Part shown: positions 27,056-35,669 of the stretch, piece by piece
How positions within the stretch are numbered: the stretch's first letter is position 1
Layout: each line of letters starts with the position of its first letter
Assembly: GCA_029551395.1 (NCBI GenBank)
Contig: JAKPFN010000138.1
Location: 1-56,278 of the forward strand
Direction: 5' to 3'
Length of the DNA stretch: 56,278 bases
Source of the DNA: Armatimonadota bacterium
GTDB taxonomy: Bacteria > Armatimonadota > UBA5829 > DTLH01
Notes under the pieces: generated by a model
Databases searched by the model: none
What the model saw: only the letters and a program-made list of their open reading frames with translations
What the model was told of the DNA's origin: nothing
Program-made: the position numbers and the translations under genes

Positions 27056-28096
27056 TTACCTCGTTATTGTCACCTTTGACAGGCCGCGCGGATGATCCGG
27101 ATCAAGCCCACGGGTCGATGCCAGATACTGCGCGAATAGCTGACCGACCACAATGTAGATAATTGGCGCTAATAGATCGTCAACCTTCACCGGAATAGCA
27201 ATCCGAGTGGTTGCCATTGACAGTATTTCCGCGCTATCGGAAATCACAATCAATTCAGCTCCCTTTTTCTCTAGTCTGCGGGCAATATCCATCATGGAGT
27301 CGAACCCTGGACCTTGCGGCGCATAAAGGAAGCAGGGAGCGCCTTCATCAACAATTGCAATAGGGCCATGAAGGAAATCCGAAGACGAAAACGGCTCGAC
27401 TGTCACATAATTAGTCTCTGCAAGCTTCAATCCTGCTTCGAATGCGGTAGCACGGCTGATTCCTCTGGCAAGTACAAAGCACTCTTCCATATACCGATAC
27501 CGCTCTGCACGGTCTGCAATAGTAGCTTCGCAGCTCTTCAATACTTCAGTTATCTGCGCGGGTGTAGCCATCAGGCCATTTATCAAATCCTCACGGCCGG
27601 CCAGGGTAGCTGAAAGCAGCGCAATGGCTGCGAGAGTTGTTGTGTAAGTCTTTGTAGCTGCTACACTTCGCTCAGGGCCAGCATGGCAAAGAATCGTATA
27701 ATCTGCTGCCTTTGTTATGCTCGAACCTGCCTCGTTGGTGATAGCAACCGTGAGAGCGCCAAGTTCTTTCGATCTCTGCAGGCATTCTATAACATCCGCT
27801 GCCTGACCGGACTGTGAAATCCCGATCACCAGCGAGTTCTCCAGATTGGGCCTTGCATTGTAAAGCGTAAAAACAGACGGTGCTGCAAGCGAAGTCGGCA
27901 TTCCGTTTACTATCTCGAAGATATACTTGCCGTAAGTAGCGGCGTTATCTGAGGTTCCACGAGCAGCAAAAACTGCCAGATTGATTCCCCGGTTTTTTAT
28001 CTCCTCTGCGAGTTTTTTGATGCTCTCTCTCTCAGCGGCAATCAGCTTTTTAATAGCTTCCGGCTGTTCATGGATTTCGTCAAGCATGTGGGACAT
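27056..28096 (-). CDS. SIS-domain sugar isomerase/deaminase (GlmS C-terminal-like)
   Basis: 346 residues with two SIS domains and no glutaminase domain. Motifs: AARGTSDNAATYGKY (44-58), GISQSGQAADVIE, SVAATKTYTTTLAAI and the C-terminal DHPRGLSKVT. This is the pattern of GlmS-like glucosamine-6-phosphate deaminase/isomerase (NagB-II, AgaS group), which handle amino-sugar phosphates. The ATG at 28096 has AGGAGA upstream; a second ATG lies nine bases later. It is the first gene of a three-gene unit with the peptidase, which could fit salvage of cell-wall amino sugars and peptides (inference). Confidence 0.9.
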   Translation of the reverse strand: MSHMLDEIHEQPEAIKKLIAAERESIKKLAEEIKNRGINLAVFAARGTSDNAATYGKYIFEIVNGMPTSLAAPSVFTLYNARPNLENSLVIGISQSGQAADVIECLQRSKELGALTVAITNEAGSSITKAADYTILCHAGPERSVAATKTYTTTLAAIALLSATLAGREDLINGLMATPAQITEVLKSCEATIADRAERYRYMEECFVLARGISRATAFEAGLKLAETNYVTVEPFSSSDFLHGPIAIVDEGAPCFLYAPQGPGFDSMMDIARRLEKKGAELIVISDSAEILSMATTRIAIPVKVDDLLAPIIYIVVGQLFAQYLASTRGLDPDHPRGLSKVTITR

Positions 28097-28116
28097 TGTG
28101 ATTTCTCCTATCTATC

Positions 28117-28140
28117 CGGCAGATGTACTCTCACCTGCCG
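28117..28140. promoter_or_regulatory. Leader hairpin upstream of the SIS gene
   Basis: CGGCAG and CTGCCG form a 6-bp stem, extendable by one G-U and one A-U pair, with a small loop. It lies between the predicted start of transcription (about 28166) and the ribosome site, in the leader of the SIS operon. Function unknown. Confidence 0.4.
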
Positions 28141-28172
28141 CTATATTCAAAACAAAAAACCAACCGCCGCAT

Positions 28173-28202
28173 ATTTTACGATACATAAAGGCAGCTAGTC
28201 AA
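28173..28202 (-). promoter_or_regulatory. Promoter of the SIS-peptidase-DUF3866 operon
   Basis: Minus strand TTGACT (28202-28197), 18 bases, TAAAAT (28178-28173). Predicted start near 28166, a leader of about 70 bases. Confidence 0.7.
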
Positions 28203-28222
28203 AATGGCAGCATAAAACCAGT

Positions 28223-29395
28223 CTAGAATCCGTCTACAGGGTAAAATATTGTCTCCTGCTTCGGAAACAGTACAGAAAGCGGATTTGTGCTATCTAACCC
28301 AGACACAACTTCCTGAGCCGGTTTATAACCGAACACTAGGCTTAACAAACCTCTGTGATCGAGTTCAATCCACTCATCTGCCTGCTCATCAACCATCACA
28401 ACTCTGCCGGGTGATGTATCCAGTGTAACTACTCCATACTCCGTTGAGATGGTAATCCGGCCTGAGTGAGTCAATCCGGCGCTACGGCGCGCGAGTTCAG
28501 GTAGGATTTTCATAAAGAGCGATTGCAGATCGATAACACGAAGCATCATCCCTGTATGAAGCCGTGAGGTAAAACCCGTTGCGATACTATCAATTGCAGT
28601 ATTGATCTCAGGTCTTTTTGGCAGTCTATATACAACATCTTCTGACTTGGAATCCACAGCCTTCAACCATGCAGCTTGTGCAAGCGCAAGAAGCGCAAAC
28701 TCATGACCAGCCTTGCAAGCCATTTCGGAAATTGCATACGACTTTCCATACTTATGGCCCAACAAATACGCCTTTATGTCCTTATCAGCTTTGGCTACCC
28801 AGATGTCGTAGTTACTGCTTCTCGGATCAACAGCGAATCCCGACCAATACGCAAGTGTTCGCACTACAGGAAACACAGCAAGAGAATTATAATCGTTGTA
28901 TAACGTTACTATTGCATCGGCATCTTCAGAACTATACGGCCTGATATCATACGGCAAACTCATCTGCGGCACTTCAGGCTTCAGCTTGCCCACACCGTGA
29001 GTATTCTCTATCGTGACATAGGCAACTTTCTCATAAAAGGCATTAATACCGGTGAAGAGCATCGAGAAGTCCATACGCTCGTTTATCATCACATCAATGG
29101 CGCTCTTCATCGTTTCCGATGAGTAACCTCTGCCCCTAAACTCAGGCGGCGTACCTACGTTGGCAATTCCACCCATTATAAGAGTCGCTGCACCATACCT
29201 GACTTCGCGGCGGCAAATCTGAACGATACTTACAATCTGACCTTCATCTTCGCACACTCGGGTATATTCCGGTTTGAACCACGGATCGCCATCAAAGTAT
29301 CTTCTGAAGTATTCCCTGGGGGTATGTTCAAAAGACTTGTCCCAGACATCCAGGCAGGCTTCGATCTCATCAGGTCTCATACTGCGAACGATCAT
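28223..29395 (-). CDS. Eis-like GNAT N-acetyltransferase
   Basis: 390 residues. The N-terminal GNAT fold has the acetyl-CoA loop (TPPEFRGRGYSSETM, about 80-94), a second degenerate GNAT domain follows, and the C-terminal third resembles the sterol-carrier-like domain of the Eis/YkwB group. Members acetylate amines, including aminoglycosides in some species; the substrate here is unknown. The ATG overlaps the stop of the mannitol-dehydrogenase-like gene as ATGA. Last gene of the mutS2 unit. Confidence 0.85.
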   Translation of the reverse strand: MIVRSMRPDEIEACLDVWDKSFEHTPREYFRRYFDGDPWFKPEYTRVCEDEGQIVSIVQICRREVRYGAATLIMGGIANVGTPPEFRGRGYSSETMKSAIDVMINERMDFSMLFTGINAFYEKVAYVTIENTHGVGKLKPEVPQMSLPYDIRPYSSEDADAIVTLYNDYNSLAVFPVVRTLAYWSGFAVDPRSSNYDIWVAKADKDIKAYLLGHKYGKSYAISEMACKAGHEFALLALAQAAWLKAVDSKSEDVVYRLPKRPEINTAIDSIATGFTSRLHTGMMLRVIDLQSLFMKILPELARRSAGLTHSGRITISTEYGVVTLDTSPGRVVMVDEQADEWIELDHRGLLSLVFGYKPAQEVVSGLDSTNPLSVLFPKQETIFYPVDGF

Positions 29396-30570
29396 CTTGA
29401 CCGGAACTCCTTTTCCACAACGGGAAAGGCTTCAAGAACTGCCTGGGTAAGAGGACAGCTGCCGTTCAACCCACAGATTTCAGCTAAAGCAGCCTCTGTG
29501 CCTCTGTTTTCAACCAAATCCCTTACTATGTGGGCAGTCGGATCATCCGGTGGGTCAAAAAGCAACCCAGCAGCAATCCCTTTGCATACATTCTCAGGAA
29601 AAATCCCCTGCTCAAGCGTAAATTTCGCTGCTCCAATCAATCTGTCTTCCGGGCTAAGCTTCCTCAATGGGTCTCTACCGACTCTCGCAACCTGATCTCC
29701 AAGCGCAATGTTACCAAACCGCTCAATCAAATCATCGATATGGGCCTTATGCTTCTCAGGATCGAATCCATACCTCTTGATAAGCGCAGCGCCGGTTTCT
29801 GAAAGCGCCGCAAGTGTAGTATTACGAACCAGGTCATCGCGCATGGCCTGATACATATACTCATACCCTCGCAAATAGCCCAAATAAGCTGACACCGCAT
29901 GGCCGCAGTTATGGGTAAACAGCTTGTCATCCACGTAAGCCTGGAAATTCTCGCACGGCTCCACTCCGACAATCTCCGGTACAGCACCTATAAATGCAGT
30001 TTTGTCCACTGGGAGTCTTTTATATGCCTCAACAATCACAAGCAGCGGATCTTCCTGCCTTTGTTCATCGGTCATAAAGGGAACCATGCGAGCAACTACT
30101 GACATCACAAAGCCTACATTGGAAGATAGATACTCCTGGTGTGCTTCAGGAAGCAGTTCTAGAACCTTTTCCTGCAGGAATCTGTCAGCATGCGCCATGT
30201 TCTCGCAGATGATTATATTCAGAGGTTCACTGTTCCCGGACTCAGCTCTTTTCTGGATACCTTGAGCCAGGGCAGGTGCAATAGCAGGCAAAACATTCAC
30301 GCCAACGGCAGTACAGGCAATATCGGTAGTTGCTAACTCGCTGGATACAGCTTCTATATCCCGGCCATTTACGCATCTAACATTGGAGATCGGGATATCC
30401 TCGGGGTTTTCTGATGCAATTCGTATCGTATAGCAGCGCTGTTCGTTCAGAAGCCGGACTACATCAGGAACCACATCCACAAATACCACTTCATAACCTG
30501 ATTCGTGAAATAACTGCCCTATGAAGCCGCGGCCGATGTTTCCAGCCCCGAACTGTACTGCTTTTTTCAA
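29392..30570 (-). CDS. Mannitol-1-phosphate 5-dehydrogenase-like protein (mannitol dehydrogenase family)
   Basis: 392 residues. The NAD-binding motif QFGAGNIGRGFIGQLF begins at residue 5; the C-terminal domain has the LFTHNCGHAVSAYLGYL helix with the conserved Lys and Asn/His used by polyol dehydrogenases. MtlD interconverts mannitol-1-phosphate and fructose-6-phosphate, but no mtlA/mtlR is nearby, so another polyol or uronate is possible. I start at a TTG at 30570: it overlaps the cdd stop as TTGA and has a perfect AGGAGG seven bases upstream. The longer frame reading back to 30624 lies inside cdd and gives an Arg-rich extension that looks artificial. Confidence 0.88.
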   Translation of the reverse strand: MKKAVQFGAGNIGRGFIGQLFHESGYEVVFVDVVPDVVRLLNEQRCYTIRIASENPEDIPISNVRCVNGRDIEAVSSELATTDIACTAVGVNVLPAIAPALAQGIQKRAESGNSEPLNIIICENMAHADRFLQEKVLELLPEAHQEYLSSNVGFVMSVVARMVPFMTDEQRQEDPLLVIVEAYKRLPVDKTAFIGAVPEIVGVEPCENFQAYVDDKLFTHNCGHAVSAYLGYLRGYEYMYQAMRDDLVRNTTLAALSETGAALIKRYGFDPEKHKAHIDDLIERFGNIALGDQVARVGRDPLRKLSPEDRLIGAAKFTLEQGIFPENVCKGIAAGLLFDPPDDPTAHIVRDLVENRGTEAALAEICGLNGSCPLTQAVLEAFPVVEKEFRSR

Positions 30571-31037
30571 CCAATAACCTCCTGACCTTCTCCTTCGAAA
30601 TCTTTGAACGCGCATGGCAGGCATTGATCGAGCGACTTCATTTGAACGCTGCCATCAGTGCCTGCAGCAATAATCAAAGGCGGTTCTTTACCCGAAAACT
30701 CTTGAATAACTTGTAGACAAGCTCCGCATGGAAATACTCCGCCGTTTGAAAAGACAGCTACAGCCGCTATCTCCCGCTCTCCAGAAGCAGCCATGTTCCC
30801 CACAGCCACTCTTTCAGCGCAAATCGACAGGCCATAAGATACATTTTCTACATTACAGCCTGTAAATATCTTCCCGTTCGTTGTAAGCACCGCAGCACCA
30901 ATTCGAAACTTAGAGTACGGTGCATAAGCCTGTTTACGGGCATCTGATGCAGCACGGATAAGTTCTTCAGTACGTTGCTGTATATTGTTGTGCAAGTATT
31001 CGCCCATATCTATAACACACTTCAGTGGATTGGACAC
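30567..31037 (-). CDS. cdd: Cytidine deaminase
   Basis: 156 residues, the small tetrameric type. Zinc ligands Cys73, Cys104 and Cys107 (SICAERVA and PCGACLQV) and catalytic Glu75 are present, with the substrate loop GCNVENVSYG. It turns cytidine and deoxycytidine into the uracil forms for pyrimidine salvage. GTG at 31037 is the longest start; an ATG at 31007 would remove ten residues and lies nearer the family start. It follows mutS2 by seven bases. Confidence 0.95.
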   Translation of the reverse strand: MSNPLKCVIDMGEYLHNNIQQRTEELIRAASDARKQAYAPYSKFRIGAAVLTTNGKIFTGCNVENVSYGLSICAERVAVGNMAASGEREIAAVAVFSNGGVFPCGACLQVIQEFSGKEPPLIIAAGTDGSVQMKSLDQCLPCAFKDFEGEGQEVIG

Positions 31038-31044
31038 CTGACAC

Positions 31045-33414
31045 TTACTTCAGCGTCACAACAGTCGCCCCGGAACCTCCCTCGGCCTGTTCACCAAGTC
31101 TGTAACTCTCAACAGCAGGATGGTCTTTCAAAAACTGCCATACAGCATTCTTCAAAGCGCCTGTGCCCTTGCCGTGGATGATCCTCACCTTCGTCAATCC
31201 GGCTGCATGAGCTTCATCCAGATACTTTTCCAGGTTATGAAGCGCCTGCTCTGCCCGCTCTCCAATTAATTTAAGCTCAGGTGAGACATTTATTGCTTTT
31301 GTAAGGGTGACACTCATCCCGGTTGGCTCCGGTGAACGGGCTTCTTTTTTTGGTTTCACGCCTTTTGGCAGTGGGCGAAGAGATGAGACCGGCACATTGA
31401 TCCTCATTGCGCCAATCATAACAGTAGCTTCAGAATCTTTTACTTCACTAACCAGAACGCCGTCCTGATTGAATGTAACGATCCGCACTGGATCGCCTTT
31501 CCTGAAGACATGTCCTTCCTCAACAGGCAGTTCTTCGATCTCAGGTTCTGTATCGAGTACGACTTCCTCATGAATCTTCTCGATTGATTCCCTGACCTCT
31601 CGCTTTATCCGTTCAGAACGCTTACCTTCCCTGGTAACCTTTGTGAGTTCAGCAAGACTTCGTTCCAACCGCTTTGTATATTTATCGATTACCTGTTTTC
31701 CTTTGGAACGGACTTCATCCTCAACTCTTGCACGTGCAGATTCGAGCTTCTTGAGCTGTTCTTCGTAATGCTTACGAAGTGCTTCTGCCTCCATAGCATC
31801 TTTTTTCGCTTCACGGCGCTCTTCCTGAGCTGCGCGATGGCTCTCTTCTATCTTGCGGATGATCTCGTCTGTTCCATCTCGACGGCCTGCCATCGCTTCT
31901 TCAGCCTTCTTGATTATATGCTCCGGCATACCAAGCCGCTGGGCTATGGCAAACGCATTGCTGCTTCCTGGAACACCTACCATTAATCGATAAGTCGGCC
32001 GCAATGTCTCCGGATCGAACTCAACAGAAGCATTTTGTATCCCATCATGAGTAAATGCGAATTCCTTCAATTCCCCATAATGAGTAGTTGCTACTGTTCT
32101 TGCTCCCTGACTGAGTAGATACTCCAAGATAGACTTGGCAAGCGCAGCGCCTTCTGCAGGATCAGTGCCTGCACCAAGCTCATCGAACAGCACCAATGCA
32201 TTTGGCTGGATAGACTTCACTACCCTCACGATATTCCGTACGTGGGATGAAAACGTTGACAGCGACTGCTCTATACTCTGCTCATCGCCGATATCAGCAA
32301 AAACCTGATCGAATACCGCTACTTCAGTGCCTACTCCCGCTGGAATATGCAGTCCTGACTGCGCCATCAGCGTAAGCAGCCCGATTGTCTTCAATGTAAC
32401 GGTCTTTCCGCCAGTATTCGGACCTGTAATGAGCAAAACATGGAAGCGCCTGCCCAGTTCGACATCGATTGGCACTACATCACCAGATAGAAGCGGGTGC
32501 CGTGCCTGGACGAATCTCAACCAGCCATTACGGTTCAATATTGGTTCAGTTGCATTTTGTTCAAGGGATAAACTGGCCTTTGCTGTAACAAAATCAATAT
32601 GACCAAGTACCTCTATCGTGCCGAGCGCTTCTTGAGCTTCCTTACCGATCATCTGGCTGAGCTGCACAAGTATTCTCTCGACCTCTTCCCGTTCCTTTGC
32701 GGCCAACTGTTTGAGGTCATTTCCCAGTTCAACTACTTGCTCAGGCTCGATGAAAACCGTAGCACCCGACGCGCTGGCATCATGAACGATTCCCCTTACT
32801 TGCGAACGATACTCAACCTTGACTGGGATACAATACCTGTCGCTTCGCTGAGTGATTACAGGTTCCTGAATAGCGGTGCGATATTGAGAAGACTGGATAA
32901 TCGAGTTCAACCGCTCCATTATCCTCGAATGTTTGATCTTCAAGTCGGAGCGGATGCGCGCCAGTGTTGCGCTTGCTGAATCAAGCACTTCTCCGTTTAC
33001 GCTAATAGACTGACTTATGCTTTGTTCGATCTTCTCAAAGACTCCAATCTTCCCGGCTATCTCTCCAAGAAGCGGAAGTGTTTCTTTTTGCTTGAGTAAA
33101 AACGCCCGCAGCCGCCGGCCAGCCCCAAGAGTCTGTGCAACATCCAATAGCTCAGTAGGATTCAACATCGCGCCCAGTTCTGCCTTACTAATAAGCGGGC
33201 GAACATCAGATATTCCGCCAAGAGGCATAGAACCGTGAGACTGAAGGACTTCCCGTGCCTCTGATGTCTCAGCCTGCATCCTTTGGATCCATTCAAGATC
33301 CACCTGAGGAACAAGTGCGAGAGCGCGTTCCTGTCCAAGCGAACAGGCTGCATGATCCGCAAGTATATTCAATATCTTTTCAAACTCAAGAACCTTGAGT
33401 GTATGTTTCTCCAT
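31045..33414 (-). CDS. mutS2: Endonuclease MutS2
   Basis: 789 residues: core and clamp (1-300), ATPase with Walker A ITGPNTGGKTVTLK (about 327-340) and Walker B ALVLFDELGAGTDP, a coiled-coil, a KOW/SH3-like stretch, and a C-terminal Smr nuclease domain with KVRIIHGKGTGALK. It lacks the mismatch-reading domain of MutS. MutS2 limits recombination in some bacteria and rescues collided ribosomes in Bacillus. A consensus promoter sits so close to the ATG that the message may be leaderless. Confidence 0.95.
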   Translation of the reverse strand: MEKHTLKVLEFEKILNILADHAACSLGQERALALVPQVDLEWIQRMQAETSEAREVLQSHGSMPLGGISDVRPLISKAELGAMLNPTELLDVAQTLGAGRRLRAFLLKQKETLPLLGEIAGKIGVFEKIEQSISQSISVNGEVLDSASATLARIRSDLKIKHSRIMERLNSIIQSSQYRTAIQEPVITQRSDRYCIPVKVEYRSQVRGIVHDASASGATVFIEPEQVVELGNDLKQLAAKEREEVERILVQLSQMIGKEAQEALGTIEVLGHIDFVTAKASLSLEQNATEPILNRNGWLRFVQARHPLLSGDVVPIDVELGRRFHVLLITGPNTGGKTVTLKTIGLLTLMAQSGLHIPAGVGTEVAVFDQVFADIGDEQSIEQSLSTFSSHVRNIVRVVKSIQPNALVLFDELGAGTDPAEGAALAKSILEYLLSQGARTVATTHYGELKEFAFTHDGIQNASVEFDPETLRPTYRLMVGVPGSSNAFAIAQRLGMPEHIIKKAEEAMAGRRDGTDEIIRKIEESHRAAQEERREAKKDAMEAEALRKHYEEQLKKLESARARVEDEVRSKGKQVIDKYTKRLERSLAELTKVTREGKRSERIKREVRESIEKIHEEVVLDTEPEIEELPVEEGHVFRKGDPVRIVTFNQDGVLVSEVKDSEATVMIGAMRINVPVSSLRPLPKGVKPKKEARSPEPTGMSVTLTKAINVSPELKLIGERAEQALHNLEKYLDEAHAAGLTKVRIIHGKGTGALKNAVWQFLKDHPAVESYRLGEQAEGGSGATVVTLK

Positions 33415-33423
33415 TGCAGTTCA

Positions 33424-33452
33424 ATTATACCAAAGGGGGATGTCACGAGCAA
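33424..33452 (-). promoter_or_regulatory. Promoter of mutS2, placed for a near-leaderless transcript
   Basis: Minus strand TTGCTC (33452-33447), 17 bases, TATAAT (33429-33424). Only nine bases separate the -10 hexamer from the mutS2 ATG at 33414, so the predicted transcript starts within about three bases of the start codon. Confidence 0.75.
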
Positions 33453-33498
33453 GGAAGCTGGCGAGCGGGTTATAACTAAACGGCAGCTAGAATCACAA

Positions 33499-33532
33499 AC
33501 GATGGCTCGAGATTGCTGGCTCAGGCCATCGT
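33499..33532 (-). terminator. Hairpin after the PRC-barrel gene, probable terminator
   Basis: ACGATGGC (33499-33506) pairs with GCCATCGT (33525-33532). On the minus strand the second arm is followed by TTGTGATT, a weak T-run. It lies about 60 bases after the PRC gene stop. Confidence 0.5.
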
Positions 33533-33594
33533 AATTCACTTCTCTGACTACTATTCAAATAATCGACTAATAACAACCAGTTGATATTATATGG

Positions 33595-35184
33595 TTATTT
33601 TTCCTTATGATGTTTATGCTCTTCAGAACTCTCGACTACAATGTGAATCTCAGGTGATTCTTCTTCCATCTGCTGCTCCACACCAGAAACCATTCCGCCT
33701 TCATGTTTCACCCTGACTTCGTCGAGCTTTCCAGCTCTACCCAGGTTGTCCAGCACTAGAGGCGTAATCACTTCATCCTTATGAAGGATGACATCACCTG
33801 CATCATCTATGACATCAGTAGCCGATATTTTTCCTCTCAAGAAGTCCTTCTGAGCAGACTCAGCTCTACGTCTGGCAGCTCTATCAGCCGCACTACGAGT
33901 AGACTCTGTAAGATCACTCCATGCAGCAGAAACACGATTGCGTGTTTCTGTCCAGAATGTCCCAACACCACTGCGGGATCTCTCTCCTACAACCGCACTG
34001 ACCAATCTACCCATTACGCCTGCATCTCTGACTTTTGCCAGTATCTCATCAGTGATTTCTGTTCCTCTTGAGACTATGACATTCCCTTCATTATCTACAA
34101 TGTCTCTGGGAACTCTTTGCCCCTTTAATTGCTCACCGGTAATCCCATAGGCACGTTCGCGAGCAGCCCCATAACCGGCAGCAGCCGTTCCAACACCAGC
34201 CGCCATAGCTACCTGATGCATCTTATCTGCTGCAATTGCCTTATTAATCACCTCATCATCAATCACTTGACCTCTGGACAAAATCAGATTGCCCTCATTA
34301 TCTCTAACATTCTGTCCGGCAACACGTCCTTTAGCAAGTTTTATCTCTTGTTCGCGAGTATACTCACTTACTCGGATGCGTGCTTCTTCATATCCGGCAG
34401 ATGTTGCACCAACACCAGCAGACATTGCCACCTGGTGCATCTTGCCAGATGCAACTGCCAGATCTATAACATCATCATCGATTATCTGTCCCTTAGCAAC
34501 AATCAGATTACCTTCATCATCACGGACATCATGCCCTGCTGTACGGCCTTTAGACATCCGTATTTCCTGTTCCTGGGTATATTCGGACACTCGACCACCG
34601 TACTCACGTGCCCGCATTACAGCTGCCTGATATGCTCCGACAATTCCCCCCGGTTCCTGAGTCTCAAGCATAATCTCTGTCTCATCAGGCACTATCATAG
34701 CATCTTCGCCAACCAAAACTGACTCAGGTGTAGCAACATAACCTCTGCCTGCTCCAATGTCTTTAGTTATTCCTCCAGAAACCTCATAACTGATAGATTT
34801 TCCGGTACTTCTATCTATCAGAACATCAGTGATTGTGCCAAGGTAATTGCCGCTTTGGGTAATTACCTTCTTACCTGGAAGGCTGCCTTTCTGCGGCAGA
34901 CGACGAATATCTTCGCCTGCTTCTTTTTCGGTTATAAGAATACCTTCGTTCTCGATCATGATTGCATCGCGACCGATGCTTTTGATCCTTTCATACGGCA
35001 ATATACGCCTGTCAGGTGAGATCAACCCCGGCTCTTCCAGTGTAAGAGCCAACAACCGGCTGTGCTCACCATCGTATACAACATCTTTAACTGATCCGAT
35101 CCTCTTCCCTTTCTGGACTGAATAAATCGGCATCCCAATAAAGCTGGTAGTCTTTTTACCTTTTACCAGATCTTGCTTTTCCAT
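33595..35184 (-). CDS. PRC-barrel protein with tandem RpoC-like modules
   Basis: 529 residues. Two PRC-barrel domains (about 10-85 and 100-175) are followed by at least four copies of a 50-73 residue module: KGRTAGHDVRDDEGNLIVAK; a second near copy; a diverged copy (GQRVPRDIVDNEGNVIVSRG); and one near the C-terminus (GKISATDVIDDAGDVILHKD). The module pattern (G-x-A-x-D-V-x-D-x-x-G-x-V-I-x-x-G-x-x-I) resembles a segment of RNA polymerase beta-prime. The end is His/Glu rich. No signal peptide, so it is cytoplasmic and probably binds a partner or membrane. ATG at 35184 with AGAGGTG upstream; a GTG at 35202 is less likely. The small membrane protein at 35196-35486 precedes it and is probably co-transcribed. 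Confidence 0.85.
   Translation of the reverse strand: MEKQDLVKGKKTTSFIGMPIYSVQKGKRIGSVKDVVYDGEHSRLLALTLEEPGLISPDRRILPYERIKSIGRDAIMIENEGILITEKEAGEDIRRLPQKGSLPGKKVITQSGNYLGTITDVLIDRSTGKSISYEVSGGITKDIGAGRGYVATPESVLVGEDAMIVPDETEIMLETQEPGGIVGAYQAAVMRAREYGGRVSEYTQEQEIRMSKGRTAGHDVRDDEGNLIVAKGQIIDDDVIDLAVASGKMHQVAMSAGVGATSAGYEEARIRVSEYTREQEIKLAKGRVAGQNVRDNEGNLILSRGQVIDDEVINKAIAADKMHQVAMAAGVGTAAAGYGAARERAYGITGEQLKGQRVPRDIVDNEGNVIVSRGTEITDEILAKVRDAGVMGRLVSAVVGERSRSGVGTFWTETRNRVSAAWSDLTESTRSAADRAARRRAESAQKDFLRGKISATDVIDDAGDVILHKDEVITPLVLDNLGRAGKLDEVRVKHEGGMVSGVEQQMEEESPEIHIVVESSEEHKHHKEK
34153..34590 (-). repeat. Two tandem 219-bp coding repeats inside the PRC-barrel gene
   Basis: Units 34590-34372 and 34371-34153 each encode 73 residues starting VSEYT(Q/R)EQEI and ending near GYxxAR. 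They differ at about a quarter of residues, so the duplication is not recent. Further diverged copies flank them. Confidence 0.8.
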
Positions 35185-35195
35185 ATCGTCACCTC

Positions 35196-35486
35196 TTACC
35201 ACGACACTACCCGACCGCGCCTTGTGCCGGTAAAAAGCATCTCAACAAACACTGCCAGAACAATCGCGCCGATTACTGCCCATATAAAGAACATTGCCAG
35301 TGCTGATACAGTGGCTACGGCAATGTACGGAGCAACAACAAAGGCGCCGATTATTGCTCCTATCACTCCTGCAATCAGAGTAGCAAAAATCGAAGCTCTT
35401 TGCGCGAATCTCATCACTGCATGAATTATAAATCCGACCACAAGGCCGATAGCTATCACAATCAACCAGGTCAGCCAGTATTCCAT
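35196..35486 (-). CDS. Small membrane protein, GlsB/YeaQ-like
   Basis: 96 residues with three hydrophobic segments (about 5-20, 34-53 and 56-82) and glycine patterns (LIAGVIGAIIGAF) like the YeaQ/YmgE/GlsB stress family. ATG at 35486, nine bases after AGGAGG; a TTG three bases earlier is also possible. The gene ends 11 bases before the PRC gene ATG. YeaQ-type proteins are often envelope-stress proteins, and PRC-barrel proteins can have similar roles. Confidence 0.6.
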   Translation of the reverse strand: MEYWLTWLIVIAIGLVVGFIIHAVMRFAQRASIFATLIAGVIGAIIGAFVVAPYIAVATVSALAMFFIWAVIGAIVLAVFVEMLFTGTRRGRVVSW

Positions 35487-35588
35487 CAATCAACACCTCC
35501 TATTTTGGTGTCATATCCATAAAATTCTGTACCCAAAAACAGATGTGTGGAAACCGGTCGTAATCCGTAATCAAATTTAAGCTCAACC

Positions 35589-35617
35589 TTGACGCAACCT
35601 GATGGCTGGTGTAGACT
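35589..35617 (+). promoter_or_regulatory. Probable promoter for the 35670 gene and pilT
   Basis: TTGACG (35589-35594), 17 bases, TAGACT (35612-35617). Predicted start near 35624. The -10 hexamer matches the consensus at four of six positions. Confidence 0.5.
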
Positions 35618-35669
35618 TGCAGTTGAGATAACTGCCGTGTAAACAGGCTAAGAAAGCTGGGGTAAATAC

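Noticed and set aside
33415-35200. Tandem repeats in the PRC gene taken as a possible CRISPR array
   Set aside because: Units are 219 bases, have no spacers and are in frame within a protein.
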